Positions 1 to 8,537 of a stretch of DNA of 64,000 nt are shown here, in pieces; the stretch's first letter is position 1, and each line of letters starts with the position of its first letter. The stretch is from DASRHK01 sp963776465. GTDB lineage: Bacteria > Pseudomonadota > Gammaproteobacteria > Nevskiales > Nevskiaceae. Under the pieces are notes generated by a model. It saw nothing but the letters and a program-made list of their open reading frames with translations, was not told where the DNA came from and ran no database searches. The DNA lies in the NCBI GenBank assembly GCA_963776465.1, contig CAVZMV010000001.1, forward strand, positions 62,001-126,000, read 5' to 3'. The position numbers and the translations under genes are program-made.

Positions 1-1
1 T

Positions 2-511
2 TACAGCGGCGCCGGGCAGATGAAGAGCGGATTGATGGTCAAGACGCTGGGCGTGACGCTGATCCTGACCTCCTTCGCGGCCTTGTTCCGGCAGCGCTTC
101 CACGCCATCGGCGAGAAGCTTCGCGGCAGCAAGCCGGTGCCGTTCAAGGCGATGCAGCCGGCGCTGACGGTCGTCGCCGGCGTCATCCTCGGCTTCCTGG
201 TGACGTTCACCTCAATCGGATCGGGCGCGCTGGGCGCGGTCATGCTCCTGTACCTTTATCCGCGGCGGCTGACGCCGAGCTCCCTGGTCGGCACCGACAT
301 CGTCCACGCGATCCCGCTGACCTTCCTGGCCGGCACCGGCCACCTGCTGATGGGCAACGTCAATTTCGGTCTGCTCGGAAACCTGCTCCTGGGCTCGATC
401 CCCGGGATCATCGCCGGCTCGTTCATCGCGGTTTACGCGCCCGCCCAGGTCGTGCGCACGGGCATCGCCATCGTGCTGGCGCTGGTCGGCATCAAGATGA
501 TCGCGGGCTAG
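2..511 (+). CDS. TauE/SafE family membrane transporter, C-terminal part
   Basis: The reading frame is open to the window edge, so only the C-terminal portion of about 169 residues is visible. It shows several hydrophobic helices and the glycine-rich segment ITSIGSG-like (FTSIGSGALGA) followed by GTDIVHAIPL, which are typical of TauE/SafE (DUF81) permeases. These are inner-membrane carriers for organosulfonates, sulfite or other anions, but the substrate cannot be told from sequence. An internal ATG at position 20 exists, but the open frame upstream of it argues for truncation by the window rather than a true start there. Confidence 0.85.
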   Translation, partial: YSGAGQMKSGLMVKTLGVTLILTSFAALFRQRFHAIGEKLRGSKPVPFKAMQPALTVVAGVILGFLVTFTSIGSGALGAVMLLYLYPRRLTPSSLVGTDIVHAIPLTFLAGTGHLLMGNVNFGLLGNLLLGSIPGIIAGSFIAVYAPAQVVRTGIAIVLALVGIKMIAG

Positions 512-547
512 CCCATGCGCGATGCAGGGCGTTGGGTTAGTCCTAGC

Positions 548-2349
548 ATGACTCGCGTGGTCGTCTTCGCAATAGGACTCGCGGCGCTGGCCCTGCATGC
601 ACTTCGCTACTACCCTTTCCTCGCGGACGACGCGCTGATCTCCCTGCGCTACGCGCGAAATTTCGTTGATGGCCTTGGACTCGTCTGGAATGCGGGAGAG
701 CGAGTTGAAGGCTACTCAAACCTCTCCTGGATCCTCCTGTGCAGCGCCTTACATGCACTCGGGGTGGATCTGGTCACGGCAGCACGCGGCCTTGGTGCGG
801 CGTGCGGCGCTCTCCTCGTGTTGGCGCTCGCCTTTCTGTCAGGTGACAGCGCGTCAATGCTGTCGCGACTATGGGCGCCCTTTTTTCTCGCGACGCTCGG
901 CTGCGTTGCAGCGTGGCTGCTCGCCGGACTTGAACAGCCGCTGCTTTACGCCTTGGTAGCGGCTGTGTTTTGGCTTCTGGGCTGCGGATCGTTGTCGACG
1001 ACACGGGCCGCTTTGGCCGGCGCTGCCCTTGGGGGGCTGACTGTGACGCGGCCGGACGCGATCCTTGTAGGCGCGCCGGCGGTCGCAGCCATCCTGTTCG
1101 CTCCTGATTTACAAGTCCGATCCCGCAATCGGCTTGCCGCACTCGTTGCCTGCGTGCCTTTGGCGGTCCTGGTCGCGCAACTGGCGTCCGCATCCACTAC
1201 TACGGAGACTGGCTACCGAATCCGGCACGGGCGAAAATCGCGCTCAACCTGGATCGCCTCGCGCATGGCTGGGTGTATGTGGAGCGCGGGCTCAGTTCGG
1301 CTCTCCCCCTGCTTATAGCCAGCGCAGTGTTTGCGACGCTTGCCGCACGCCATCGGCGATATCGACGGATACTGATCCTCACACTTGGAACGGCGGTTCT
1401 CTGGTGCGGTTACGTTGCGACCGTCGGCGGCGACATCTTTCCGGCCTATCGCATGCTCGGGCTGCCTCTGGTTGCGCTCACATGCCTTATTGCCGGGACG
1501 GCAGGCCTCATCGATTCCATGGTGACGGCGCAGCGCATAGCCACGCACCTGCTCCTGCTCGCTCTGCTCGCGGCGCTGGTCATCATGCAGCGCGACGACG
1601 ACGCGAACCGCCGCGCGCTGTCCGAGCGCTGGGAGTTCGACGGGGAATCGATCGGCACCGCGCTCAAAAGGGGGTTTCCGCAACGACCGCTGCTGGCAGT
1701 GACAGCCTCGGGCTGTCTCCCTTATTGGTCCGAACTGCCCGCCGTTGACTCCCTAGGCCTGAACGACGCCTATCTCGCCAAACACCCGCCACCCAGCTTC
1801 GGGCACGGCTTGCTGGCTCACGAATTAGGCGATGCCGCCTATCTCCTTGCCCGACGTCCGGACCTGATCAGTTGGTGCCGGCCCAAGGGCAAGGTCGAGC
1901 CCTGCTTCCGCTACGAGCAAGATCTCGCCCAGAACCCCGAATTCCGCTCGAGCTACGTTCCTGTGCGATTCGTCGGGGATCCGCCGCGAGCTTCAGAATC
2001 AATCCTGTTTGTCCGCAGCAGCAGCCCCCAGGTTGGCATTCGTGTGCTCGCGGATGGCAGCGCCTTCATTCCGGCATATCTGGCGCTGCCACAGCTCAAG
2101 TTCCGAACAGAACTGTCAGCAGGCAACCAATGGCACATACGGGTTGGCCCATCCGACGAATTATTACTGCCGGCGCCAGCCACCTTCGGCGACGTGGAAA
2201 TCATTGGCTCTGGCACGGCAACGGTCGGGCGCGTCCAGCAAGGCAACGCCTGGTTTGTATCGATCAAGCCACAGACCGAGGTGATCATCTACGGCGTCCG
2301 AGTCGCCTCGAGCACTATTGGGGCAACGCATCCCCGAAGCCCGAGATAG
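548..2349 (+). pseudogene. Membrane glycosyltransferase (arabinofuranosyltransferase/ArnT-like), split by a frameshift
   Basis: The first part (548 onward) encodes a multi-spanning membrane protein with DDALISLRYARNF and GERVEGYSN, the acidic luminal motif region of AftB/ArnT-like GT-C glycosyltransferases. Around position 1187 the frame breaks. Restoring one base in gcgt(t)ccgc gives LAFRIHYYGDWLPN, the family motif, and the protein continues in the next frame to 2349 with a VGGDIFPAYR segment. The whole would be about 600 residues, using lipid-linked sugars on the periplasmic side. Third codon positions are visibly less GC-biased than in neighbouring genes, which hints at acquisition by transfer. 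A genuine inactivating deletion and a sequencing error are both possible. Confidence 0.75.
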
Positions 2350-2350
2350 T

Positions 2351-3787
2351 ATGCGGATGACTCACCTCTCAGCCTTGCGCACGCTGGACGCACTGCCGCA
2401 GCCGGCAGGCCTGCCCTGGCTCGGGCAAGCCTTCAAGCTCAGTCCCGCGCAGCTGCATCTGCAGCTGGAGCAATGGGCGCAGCAGTTCGGCAAGTTCTAC
2501 CGGGTGACTGCGGCCGGCATGCGCTTCCTGGTCGTCAACGACTACGCCCTGGCGCAGCAGATCCTCAAGGACCGGCCCGAAGGCTTCCGGCGCATCCGCA
2601 AGATGGAGCCGGTGGCGCGGGACCTGTCGATGAACGGCCTGTTCTCCTCCGAGGGCGACCGCTGGCGCAACCAGCGGCGCATCTGGCTGGCCACGCTCAA
2701 CGCGCAGCAGCTCAAGCACTTCCACGACAAGCTGCTCACGGTCACGCAGAAGCTGTTACGGCGCTGGCAGAAGGCTGCGGATCGCGGCGACGCCGTCGAC
2801 GTCGCCGCCGACCTCATGCGCTACACGGTCGACGTGACCATGCAGTTCGCGCTCGGGCACGAAGCCAACACGCTGGAGATGGGAGAGGACGTGATCCAGC
2901 GCCATCTCGACAAGATCTTCCCGGCGCTGGGCCGGCGCGTGCGCGGCTTCTTCCCGTACTGGCGCTACTTCAAGCTGCCGCAGGATCGCGAACTCGACCG
3001 CGCGCTGGCCGCGCTGCATGTGGAGGTCGGCAAGCTGATCGACAACGCGCGCGAGCGCCTCCGCACCAATCCCAAGCTGCGCGAATCGCCGACCTGCTTC
3101 CTGGAAGCGCTGCTGCTGGCCAACGAGCAGGACGGCAGCGCCATCAGCGACGAGGACGTCTTCGCCAACACCATGACCGTGCTGCTCGGCGGGGAGGACA
3201 CCACCGCCAACACCATGGCGTGGCTGATCCATTGCGTGTCGAGCCGGCCCGACGTCTACGAAGCGCTGCGCAAGGAAGCCGACGCGATGCTCGACGACGC
3301 CTCGGCGCCGGACAAGGAAGTGCCGCATGCCAATCGCTTCCCGCACCTGCTGCGCATGACCGACGCGACGATCAACGAGACGCTGCGCCTGCACCCGGTG
3401 GCGCCGATGTTCTTCCTGGAGTCGCTGCGCGACACCGTGTTCCAGGACCTGGCCGTGCCGGCGGGAACCGCCGTGCTGCTGCTGACGCGCGCTGCTGCGA
3501 ACAGCTCGCCGCACTCCACGCCGACGCCGCGCTTCGAGCCGGCGCAGGACGCGGCGAAAGCCGACGCCGGACCGGGGCGCGCCGCTTCCCTGCCCTTCGG
3601 CTACGGCCCGCGCATGTGCCCAGGCCGCAACCTGGCGCTCGCCGAGCTTCGCAGCGCCACGCTGATGCTGGCGCGCAACTTCGACATCGAAGCGGTGCCG
3701 CAGGCGCAAGCCGTGAGCGAGGTGTTCAGCTTCACGCTGGTGCCGCGCAACCTGCGCGTGCGCTTCCACCGGAGAAAGTCGACATGA
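2351..3787 (+). CDS. Cytochrome P450
   Basis: Haem-thiolate monooxygenase of 478 residues. It has the I-helix motif GEDTT (about 281-285), the K-helix ETLR (343-346) and the haem-binding loop FGYGPRMCPG with the ligand cysteine near 423. It starts just after the upstream stop; ATG codons at 2351 and 2357 are both possible. The stretch between the ExxR motif and the haem loop is short and lacks a clear PERF motif, having PTPRFEP instead. The last four bases overlap the start of the SRPBCC gene, so the two are translationally coupled. The substrate is unknown. A CYP of this soluble class needs a ferredoxin and reductase, and the only ferredoxin in the window lies far away at 61332. Confidence 0.95.
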   Translation: MRMTHLSALRTLDALPQPAGLPWLGQAFKLSPAQLHLQLEQWAQQFGKFYRVTAAGMRFLVVNDYALAQQILKDRPEGFRRIRKMEPVARDLSMNGLFSSEGDRWRNQRRIWLATLNAQQLKHFHDKLLTVTQKLLRRWQKAADRGDAVDVAADLMRYTVDVTMQFALGHEANTLEMGEDVIQRHLDKIFPALGRRVRGFFPYWRYFKLPQDRELDRALAALHVEVGKLIDNARERLRTNPKLRESPTCFLEALLLANEQDGSAISDEDVFANTMTVLLGGEDTTANTMAWLIHCVSSRPDVYEALRKEADAMLDDASAPDKEVPHANRFPHLLRMTDATINETLRLHPVAPMFFLESLRDTVFQDLAVPAGTAVLLLTRAAANSSPHSTPTPRFEPAQDAAKADAGPGRAASLPFGYGPRMCPGRNLALAELRSATLMLARNFDIEAVPQAQAVSEVFSFTLVPRNLRVRFHRRKST

Positions 3788-4242
3788 GCACCGTGAGCGA
3801 CCGCATCGAGCGCAAGGTTCTGCTCCAGGCGCCGCGCGCGCGGGTGTGGCGCGCGATCGCCGATGCCAAGGAATTCGGCAGCTGGTTCGGCGTGGATCTG
3901 AAGGGCAAGCGCTTCGTCGCCGGCGAGCGCACGCAGGGCCAGATCACCCATCCGGGCTACGAGCACCTCAAGTGGGACGTGCTGGTCGAGCGCGTCGAGC
4001 CCGAGCAGCGGCTGGCCTGGCGCTGGCACCCGTACGGCATCGACCCCAAGGTCGACTATTCGAAGGAAACGCCGACGCTGGTCACGTTCGCGCTGACGGA
4101 TGCTGACGGCGGCACCTTGCTTGCGCTGACCGAGTCCGGATTCGACCAGGTACCCGCGGCGCGGCGCGACGAGGCCTACCGCATGAACAGCCAAGGCTGG
4201 GAGCAGCAGATGAAGAACATCCAGCGGCACCTCTCAGCCTGA
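3784..4242 (+). CDS. SRPBCC (AHSA1/START-like) domain protein
   Basis: Small 152-residue protein with the helix-grip fold signature of the AHSA1/SRPBCC family: an RIERKVLLQAPRARVWRAI start, GSWFGVDL, and a C-terminal amphipathic helix ending in QQMKNIQRHL. Such proteins bind hydrophobic ligands or act as small cyclases or chaperones. Its ATG overlaps the stop of the P450 gene (ATGA), which suggests coupled expression and perhaps handling of the P450 substrate or product. Its 3' end overlaps the convergent GST gene by nine bases. No catalytic function can be assigned. Confidence 0.88.
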   Translation: MSTVSDRIERKVLLQAPRARVWRAIADAKEFGSWFGVDLKGKRFVAGERTQGQITHPGYEHLKWDVLVERVEPEQRLAWRWHPYGIDPKVDYSKETPTLVTFALTDADGGTLLALTESGFDQVPAARRDEAYRMNSQGWEQQMKNIQRHLSA

Positions 4243-4977
4243 TCGATTCTCCCGGAACAGCCGCAGCGCGAACTGGCCTGCGGGATGGATCCGGAAACGC
4301 CAGACGTCGTCGCGCGCACCGGCCGGGGCTTCATCCGGCGTCGGCAAGCGGATCCCGTACTCGGGCGGCAGCAGCACCGGCGCCGCCATGCAGGCGAACG
4401 TCAGGTCCGCGGCGGTGAAGCGATCACCGAGCAGGTAGCGACGCCCGTCGCGCAGCCGCGCGGCGACCTGGTCGAAGCAATCCAGGATCGTGTGCAGCCC
4501 CTGCTCGACGTTCTCGCGCGAGATCGCCAGGCGCCGGTTCAAGTACATGCGCATGGCCGGGAACAGCAGCGGCGCCAGGGCCCGCTGCCAGCCTGGCGTT
4601 CCCTGTGCCGCGGTCTTGAGGACCTCCCGCATCGGCACCTGCATGTACTGGAAGTACACCCAGCGGCGCGTCTCGATGCCCAGGCCCTCGTCGAACCACT
4701 CCTCCAGGAGCTCGATCTGCTTTCGCAGCGGTTCCGGGTAGAGCTTGCGCGGCTCGGGCAGCCGCTCGTCCAGGAACTGCAGGATGGCGGTGGAATCCGC
4801 CACGGCGCCTGCCTCGGTGACCAGCACCGGCACCATCCCCTGCGCGTCGAGGCGGCGCACGGCGCGATAGTGGAACACCTGCAGGTGGGCCTCTTCGTGG
4901 TACTTCACGCCGGCGTGCGTCAGCCCCCACCGCGCTTTCTCGCAGTAGTGGCTCATCGGGATCGTGATCAGGCGCAT
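4234..4977 (-). CDS. Glutathione S-transferase family protein
   Basis: 247-residue protein with an N-terminal thioredoxin-like domain (MRLITIPMSHYCEKARWGL, then GMVPVLV and DSTAILQFLDE, the glutathione gamma-glutamyl site) and an all-helical C-terminal domain containing LLGDRFTAADLTFA. The family conjugates glutathione to electrophiles or acts in dehalogenation and isomerisation. The start at 4977 was chosen because the thioredoxin strand begins immediately; the frame remains open further upstream without homology. It is convergent with the P450/SRPBCC pair and overlaps it by nine bases. Confidence 0.9.
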   Translation of the reverse strand: MRLITIPMSHYCEKARWGLTHAGVKYHEEAHLQVFHYRAVRRLDAQGMVPVLVTEAGAVADSTAILQFLDERLPEPRKLYPEPLRKQIELLEEWFDEGLGIETRRWVYFQYMQVPMREVLKTAAQGTPGWQRALAPLLFPAMRMYLNRRLAISRENVEQGLHTILDCFDQVAARLRDGRRYLLGDRFTAADLTFACMAAPVLLPPEYGIRLPTPDEAPAGARDDVWRFRIHPAGQFALRLFRENRSG

Positions 4978-5015
4978 GGCCGAGACTTTAGCGCGATCGC
5001 GTTGTCTGACTGAGG

Positions 5016-5204
5016 ATGAGCCCTGCAGCCCCAACCTGGTGGTGGTGCCTCGAGCACAAGCGCGTCGAGCAGGGCTTCGGCTGCGGCAGCACCACGCGCA
5101 TCGGTCCTTACGACACCGAGCAGGACGCCGCCAAGGCCCCCGACCGCACGCGCGCCCGCGCCGCGGAGCAGGCAGCCCGCGACAAGGCCGACCAGAAGGA
5201 GTGA
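5016..5204 (+). CDS. Small conserved-looking protein with WWCLEH and RIGPYDT motifs
   Basis: 62-residue protein. The N-terminal half (WWWCLEHKRVEQGFGC, then TTRIGPYDTEQDAA) resembles short proteins I recall from actinobacteria, in which a CLxHxxVE segment precedes an RLGPY-T-EEA segment. The C-terminal third is a charged Ala/Arg/Lys/Asp helix. It could bind a metal through its Cys and His residues, but no function is known to me. It lies between the divergent GST gene and the next gene with no operon partner. Reality is supported by motif resemblance and not by a strong ribosome-binding site. Confidence 0.55.
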   Translation: MSPAAPTWWWCLEHKRVEQGFGCGSTTRIGPYDTEQDAAKAPDRTRARAAEQAARDKADQKE

Positions 5205-5297
5205 AAATAGCGCCGCTTCTATAGTCGAAGCAGGAACTCACTGATTCCGGGCGCTGTCGCAGTAACGTCTACGCCCATTCGCGACGGAGAACTGAAA

Positions 5298-5597
5298 ATG
5301 GCTGATCTAGAACAAGAGAAAACCGGTAATACCGCAATCATCGCCGTGGTCGTGATTTTCGTCATCGTCGCGGCCCTGGGCTTCTATGCCTGGCAGAAAG
5401 GCCGCGCCGGCAATGCCAGCACGACCCCCGGACAGGTGAACGTCGAGGTGCAGCACCAGAACGCCCCGACCCCGGCCCCGACCCCGGCACCCGAGCCGGC
5501 AACGCCCCCGCCGTCGGATAGCTCGAGCTCCAGCTCGTCGACGACCACGACGACGACGACCACGGACACGCCAGCCGAAGCGCCGCCGCCGCAGTAG
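5298..5597 (+). CDS. Single-span membrane protein with Pro/Ser/Thr-rich tail
   Basis: 99 residues: a short charged N-terminus, one strongly hydrophobic helix (about residues 13-31), then a low-complexity tail of Pro-Thr-Ala repeats, a run of serines and a run of threonines ending in APPPQ. The topology suggests an inner-membrane anchor with an extended periplasmic tail. GGAG precedes the ATG at a suitable distance, and a clear intrinsic terminator follows at 5624. No family is recognised. Confidence 0.7.
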   Translation: MADLEQEKTGNTAIIAVVVIFVIVAALGFYAWQKGRAGNASTTPGQVNVEVQHQNAPTPAPTPAPEPATPPPSDSSSSSSSTTTTTTTTDTPAEAPPPQ

Positions 5598-5623
5598 CGC
5601 GCGAAGTCCGCTTCAAAGCACGA

Positions 5624-5649
5624 CCGCCGCGCACTTGCGCGGCGGTTTT
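5624..5649 (+). terminator. Intrinsic terminator
   Basis: Perfect 9-bp stem (CCGCCGCGC at 5624-5632 pairing with 5637-5645), ACTT loop, then TTTT. It sits 27 bases after the stop of the 99-residue membrane protein and before the adenylate cyclase gene. Confidence 0.85.
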
Positions 5650-5688
5650 GCGCGTACGCCGCGTAAGGCGATGGCGTTACGATGACGC

Positions 5689-7017
5689 ATGGACGACTTG
5701 CTGCGCTGGGTCCCAAGCACCCTGCTGGCGATCAGCGCCGTCGGCATGGGCATCGCGTTCTACGTCGCCGATCGCGACTCGCCGATCAGCCGCCTGCTCG
5801 CGCTGGCGCTCGCCACGCTAGGCCTGGCCGTCGGTTTCGAGGTGCCGATCCACGGCATGGCGACGATCCCGTGGTGGGGCCGTTGGATGGCCGTGGTCGA
5901 TGCGGTGTGCTTCTGGGCCTTCCTGGAGTGGATCATGCGGGTGCGCCGGACCGTGCCTGCAGGCAACCTCAACGTAAAGGGCGGTGATTACGCGGTTCGC
6001 CTCGCCCAAGTCGCCTCGATCGTCTACGGCATCGCCGGCCTTCTGTGGCCCGAGGTGAAGTACCGCGCCTTCCTCGGCAGCTTCGCTGCAGGCGGCGAGG
6101 CGCTGCTCAATCCGGGATTCTGGCTGTTCGGCGGGCCGACGCTGATCGCCGGCATGTTCGGGATTTTTGGCGCGACGCTGTTCCTGCGGCGGCGGCCCGA
6201 CCCGCCGGAGCAAGCGCGCATCCTCGGCATGATCGCGGCCACGCCCTTCCTGCTGGTGGCGCTCGTGCTGCCGGTGGAGATCAGCCCGATCTTCGGCATG
6301 CTCGGCCTGATCTTCTTCCTCATCGGCGCCGTGCGCTATCACGTTCTGCAAGGCAAGCGTGGCGAATTCATGGCGCGCTTCCTGTCGCCCAAAGTCGCGG
6401 ACCTCGTGCGCCGGCGCGGGATGCGCCACGCAATGCAGGAGAGCAAGCTCGACCTCACGGCCGTGTGCGTCGACCTGCGTGGTTTCACGGCCTATGCCGA
6501 AGCGCTTGGCTCCGTGAAGGTCGTGCAGGTGCTGCGCGAGTTCTACCACGTAGCCGGCGAAGTGATCGCCCGCTACGACGGCACCATCAAGGACCTGGCC
6601 GGCGACGGCATCCTGGTTCTGGTCGGCGCGCCGCTGCCGGTGGAGCGTCACGGCCCGCGCGCGCTGGAGATGGCGCACGCGATCCGCGCGGCGGTGGCGA
6701 CGGCCGCGCGCGGCTGGTCGCAGGGTCCGCATCGCCTGGGTGTCGGCATCGGCGTCGCCAGCGGCGAGGTCATCGTCGGCGCCATCGAGGCCGGCGAGCG
6801 CTTCGAATACACCGCCGTCGGCATGGCGGTGAACCTGGCGTCGCGTCTGTGCGAGGAGGCGCGCGACGGCGAGGTGCTGGTCGCGCAGCGGACCATCGAC
6901 CTCTGCGCGCAGGAAACCAGGGGGCCGTCGATGGAGCCCCGCGCGGCGATCAGCGTGAAAGGCTTCTCCGAGCCGGTGGCGCACCACAATCTCGTGGCGG
7001 CGGTCTACGCGTCCTAG
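5689..7017 (+). CDS. Membrane-bound class III adenylate/guanylate cyclase
   Basis: 442 residues. About six membrane helices occupy residues 1-220, followed by a class III cyclase domain (about 250-430). The two metal-binding aspartates are present in CVDLRGFT (D262) and AGDGILVL (D306), the purine-contacting lysine is likely K301, and NLASR supplies the transition-state Asn and Arg. The second purine-specificity position, usually Asp in GD-VN of adenylate cyclases, is Met here (VGMAVN), so substrate preference is uncertain. It makes cAMP (or cGMP) at the inner membrane, probably sensing through its membrane domain. Its 3' end overlaps the convergent GH5 gene by four bases. Confidence 0.93.
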   Translation: MDDLLRWVPSTLLAISAVGMGIAFYVADRDSPISRLLALALATLGLAVGFEVPIHGMATIPWWGRWMAVVDAVCFWAFLEWIMRVRRTVPAGNLNVKGGDYAVRLAQVASIVYGIAGLLWPEVKYRAFLGSFAAGGEALLNPGFWLFGGPTLIAGMFGIFGATLFLRRRPDPPEQARILGMIAATPFLLVALVLPVEISPIFGMLGLIFFLIGAVRYHVLQGKRGEFMARFLSPKVADLVRRRGMRHAMQESKLDLTAVCVDLRGFTAYAEALGSVKVVQVLREFYHVAGEVIARYDGTIKDLAGDGILVLVGAPLPVERHGPRALEMAHAIRAAVATAARGWSQGPHRLGVGIGVASGEVIVGAIEAGERFEYTAVGMAVNLASRLCEEARDGEVLVAQRTIDLCAQETRGPSMEPRAAISVKGFSEPVAHHNLVAAVYAS

Positions 7018-8537
7018 CAGGTACCCGGCGAGACCACGATCTCGCGCGGCGTCGCCGTCAGCTCCAGCACCGATGTCCCCGCATCGACCGCGACGATCAC
7101 GCCATCGGCCCGCGCGCAAGCGCCCGCGGGATACTGCCACGCCATCGGCAGCGCGATCTTCGCCGGCAGCAGGCTCGCCTGCTGCGTGCGCATCTCGAAG
7201 CGGCGCGATTGCGGATCGAACGAGATCGACGCGACGTCGCTGCCGACAGCACGCGGAAACGGCGTCGCGATCGCGCGCATCAGGGGCTCGTCGAGCACGC
7301 CGCCCGGCAGCACGCCGTACGCCTCGTCGGTCGACGAGTACGCAAACCAGGCCCAGCCGATCTGCAGCTCGTTGGCGAGCGCGGTGAGGCTCACGCCGAA
7401 TTGCGGCGGCGCGGTCGGGTCCGAGGCGTCGATCGGACCGCCGACGCCGTCGGCGGAGGTGGTGCGCGTCCAGCCCGTCTCACCGATGAGGAACGGCGTC
7501 CCGAGCGTTCGCGCATCCTGCGCGGTCAGCAGCAGATCGGCGCGCGTGATCAGGTCCTGCCCAGGCGGATAGCTCGGATCCGCGCGCTGGAGGAAATACG
7601 TGGCGGTGTAGTCGTGCGGCAGATAGACAGCGTTGTCGATGCCGATGGCCTCGGTCGCGGGCAGCGGGATGCCGAGCGAATGGAGCAGCTCCGGCTGGAA
7701 GCCGACGATCACGTCGGGATCGATCTCGCGGATCGCCGCGGCCAGCCGGCGATAGAACGGATACAGGAAAGCGATCTCCAGGACCTCCGGCGGGATCAGA
7801 GCGCCGAAGGGCTCGTTGAAGAGATCCACCATCACCACCGCCGGATGATCGCGGTAGCGGCGCATGACTTCGCGCCAGAGGTCGATGTACAGGTCCTGGA
7901 GGCCGACGCCGGGCGCCGCCTCCACCGGCTCGTTCTGCCAGAACTCCATGAACGCGCAACCGACACGCGCGGAGGCCTGCGGCGGCTCGTTGCCGAAGCG
8001 CGGCGGCAACGACCTGCACATGTCGCTGAGCGTCCAGTCCGGCGCGCCGGCGTTGCCGCCCGCCGCACGCGACCAGCCGAACTGGCCGAAATCGAACAGC
8101 ACGTAGAGGCCGTGGGCCTCCGCCTTGTCGAGGAAGTCACTGATCCGTGCGAAGTACGCCTCGTTGTACGGCGCAGGCGGCGGGTCGGGCTGCGCGAACT
8201 CCCAGGAGAACACCGGCCGCACGAAGTTGAATCCGAACGAGGCGATCCGCGCGAAGTCTTCGTCGTCGAGGTCCTGCAGGTCGAACAGTTCTGAATCCGG
8301 CGTCACGGTGCCGTCGACGCGGTACGCCGGACGCGTGGCGTTGGAGCGCAGGCCGATGTGGTTCAAGCCGCGCAGCAGCACCTGCCGACCGAGCGCGTCG
8401 CGGATGACGTCGCCGTCGGCGTGCAGCGGCAGCAGCTGCGAAGCGCTCTGCGCGGGCGGCGCCTGCGAGTCCAGCGAGGAATTGGCGCAGGCGGCGAGCA
8501 GGACTGCTGCCGCCGCGATGCCCAGTTTTACGGCCAC
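7014..8537 (-). CDS. GH5-family glycosidase lipoprotein (endoglycoceramidase-like)
   Basis: 507 residues from a GTG start, which gives a lipoprotein signal with lipobox LLAAC (Cys17). The TIM-barrel domain shows LLRGLNHIG, FGFNFVRPVFSWE, the acid/base in LFNEPF (E242) and the nucleophile in IGETGW (E353). A C-terminal beta-sandwich follows and ends in SPGTC. The arrangement (GxN near residue 58, YNEAYFARI, YVLFDFGQFGW) is closest to endoglycoceramidase-type GH5 enzymes that cleave glycolipids, although other GH5 substrates are possible. The GTG start overlaps the stop of the upstream LVIVD gene, giving a coupled operon of three exported proteins. Confidence 0.85.
   Translation of the reverse strand: MAVKLGIAAAAVLLAACANSSLDSQAPPAQSASQLLPLHADGDVIRDALGRQVLLRGLNHIGLRSNATRPAYRVDGTVTPDSELFDLQDLDDEDFARIASFGFNFVRPVFSWEFAQPDPPPAPYNEAYFARISDFLDKAEAHGLYVLFDFGQFGWSRAAGGNAGAPDWTLSDMCRSLPPRFGNEPPQASARVGCAFMEFWQNEPVEAAPGVGLQDLYIDLWREVMRRYRDHPAVVMVDLFNEPFGALIPPEVLEIAFLYPFYRRLAAAIREIDPDVIVGFQPELLHSLGIPLPATEAIGIDNAVYLPHDYTATYFLQRADPSYPPGQDLITRADLLLTAQDARTLGTPFLIGETGWTRTTSADGVGGPIDASDPTAPPQFGVSLTALANELQIGWAWFAYSSTDEAYGVLPGGVLDEPLMRAIATPFPRAVGSDVASISFDPQSRRFEMRTQQASLLPAKIALPMAWQYPAGACARADGVIVAVDAGTSVLELTATPREIVVSPGTC

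Noticed and set aside
5520..5580. Serine and threonine runs as a DNA repeat or phase-variable tract
   Set aside because: Codons vary (agc/tcg, acg/acc), so there is no uniform DNA repeat that would slip; it is a low-complexity protein segment.
6045..8294. Very long plus-strand frame across the cyclase and GH5 genes
   Set aside because: It crosses two well-supported genes on different strands and frames and has shadow-type composition.
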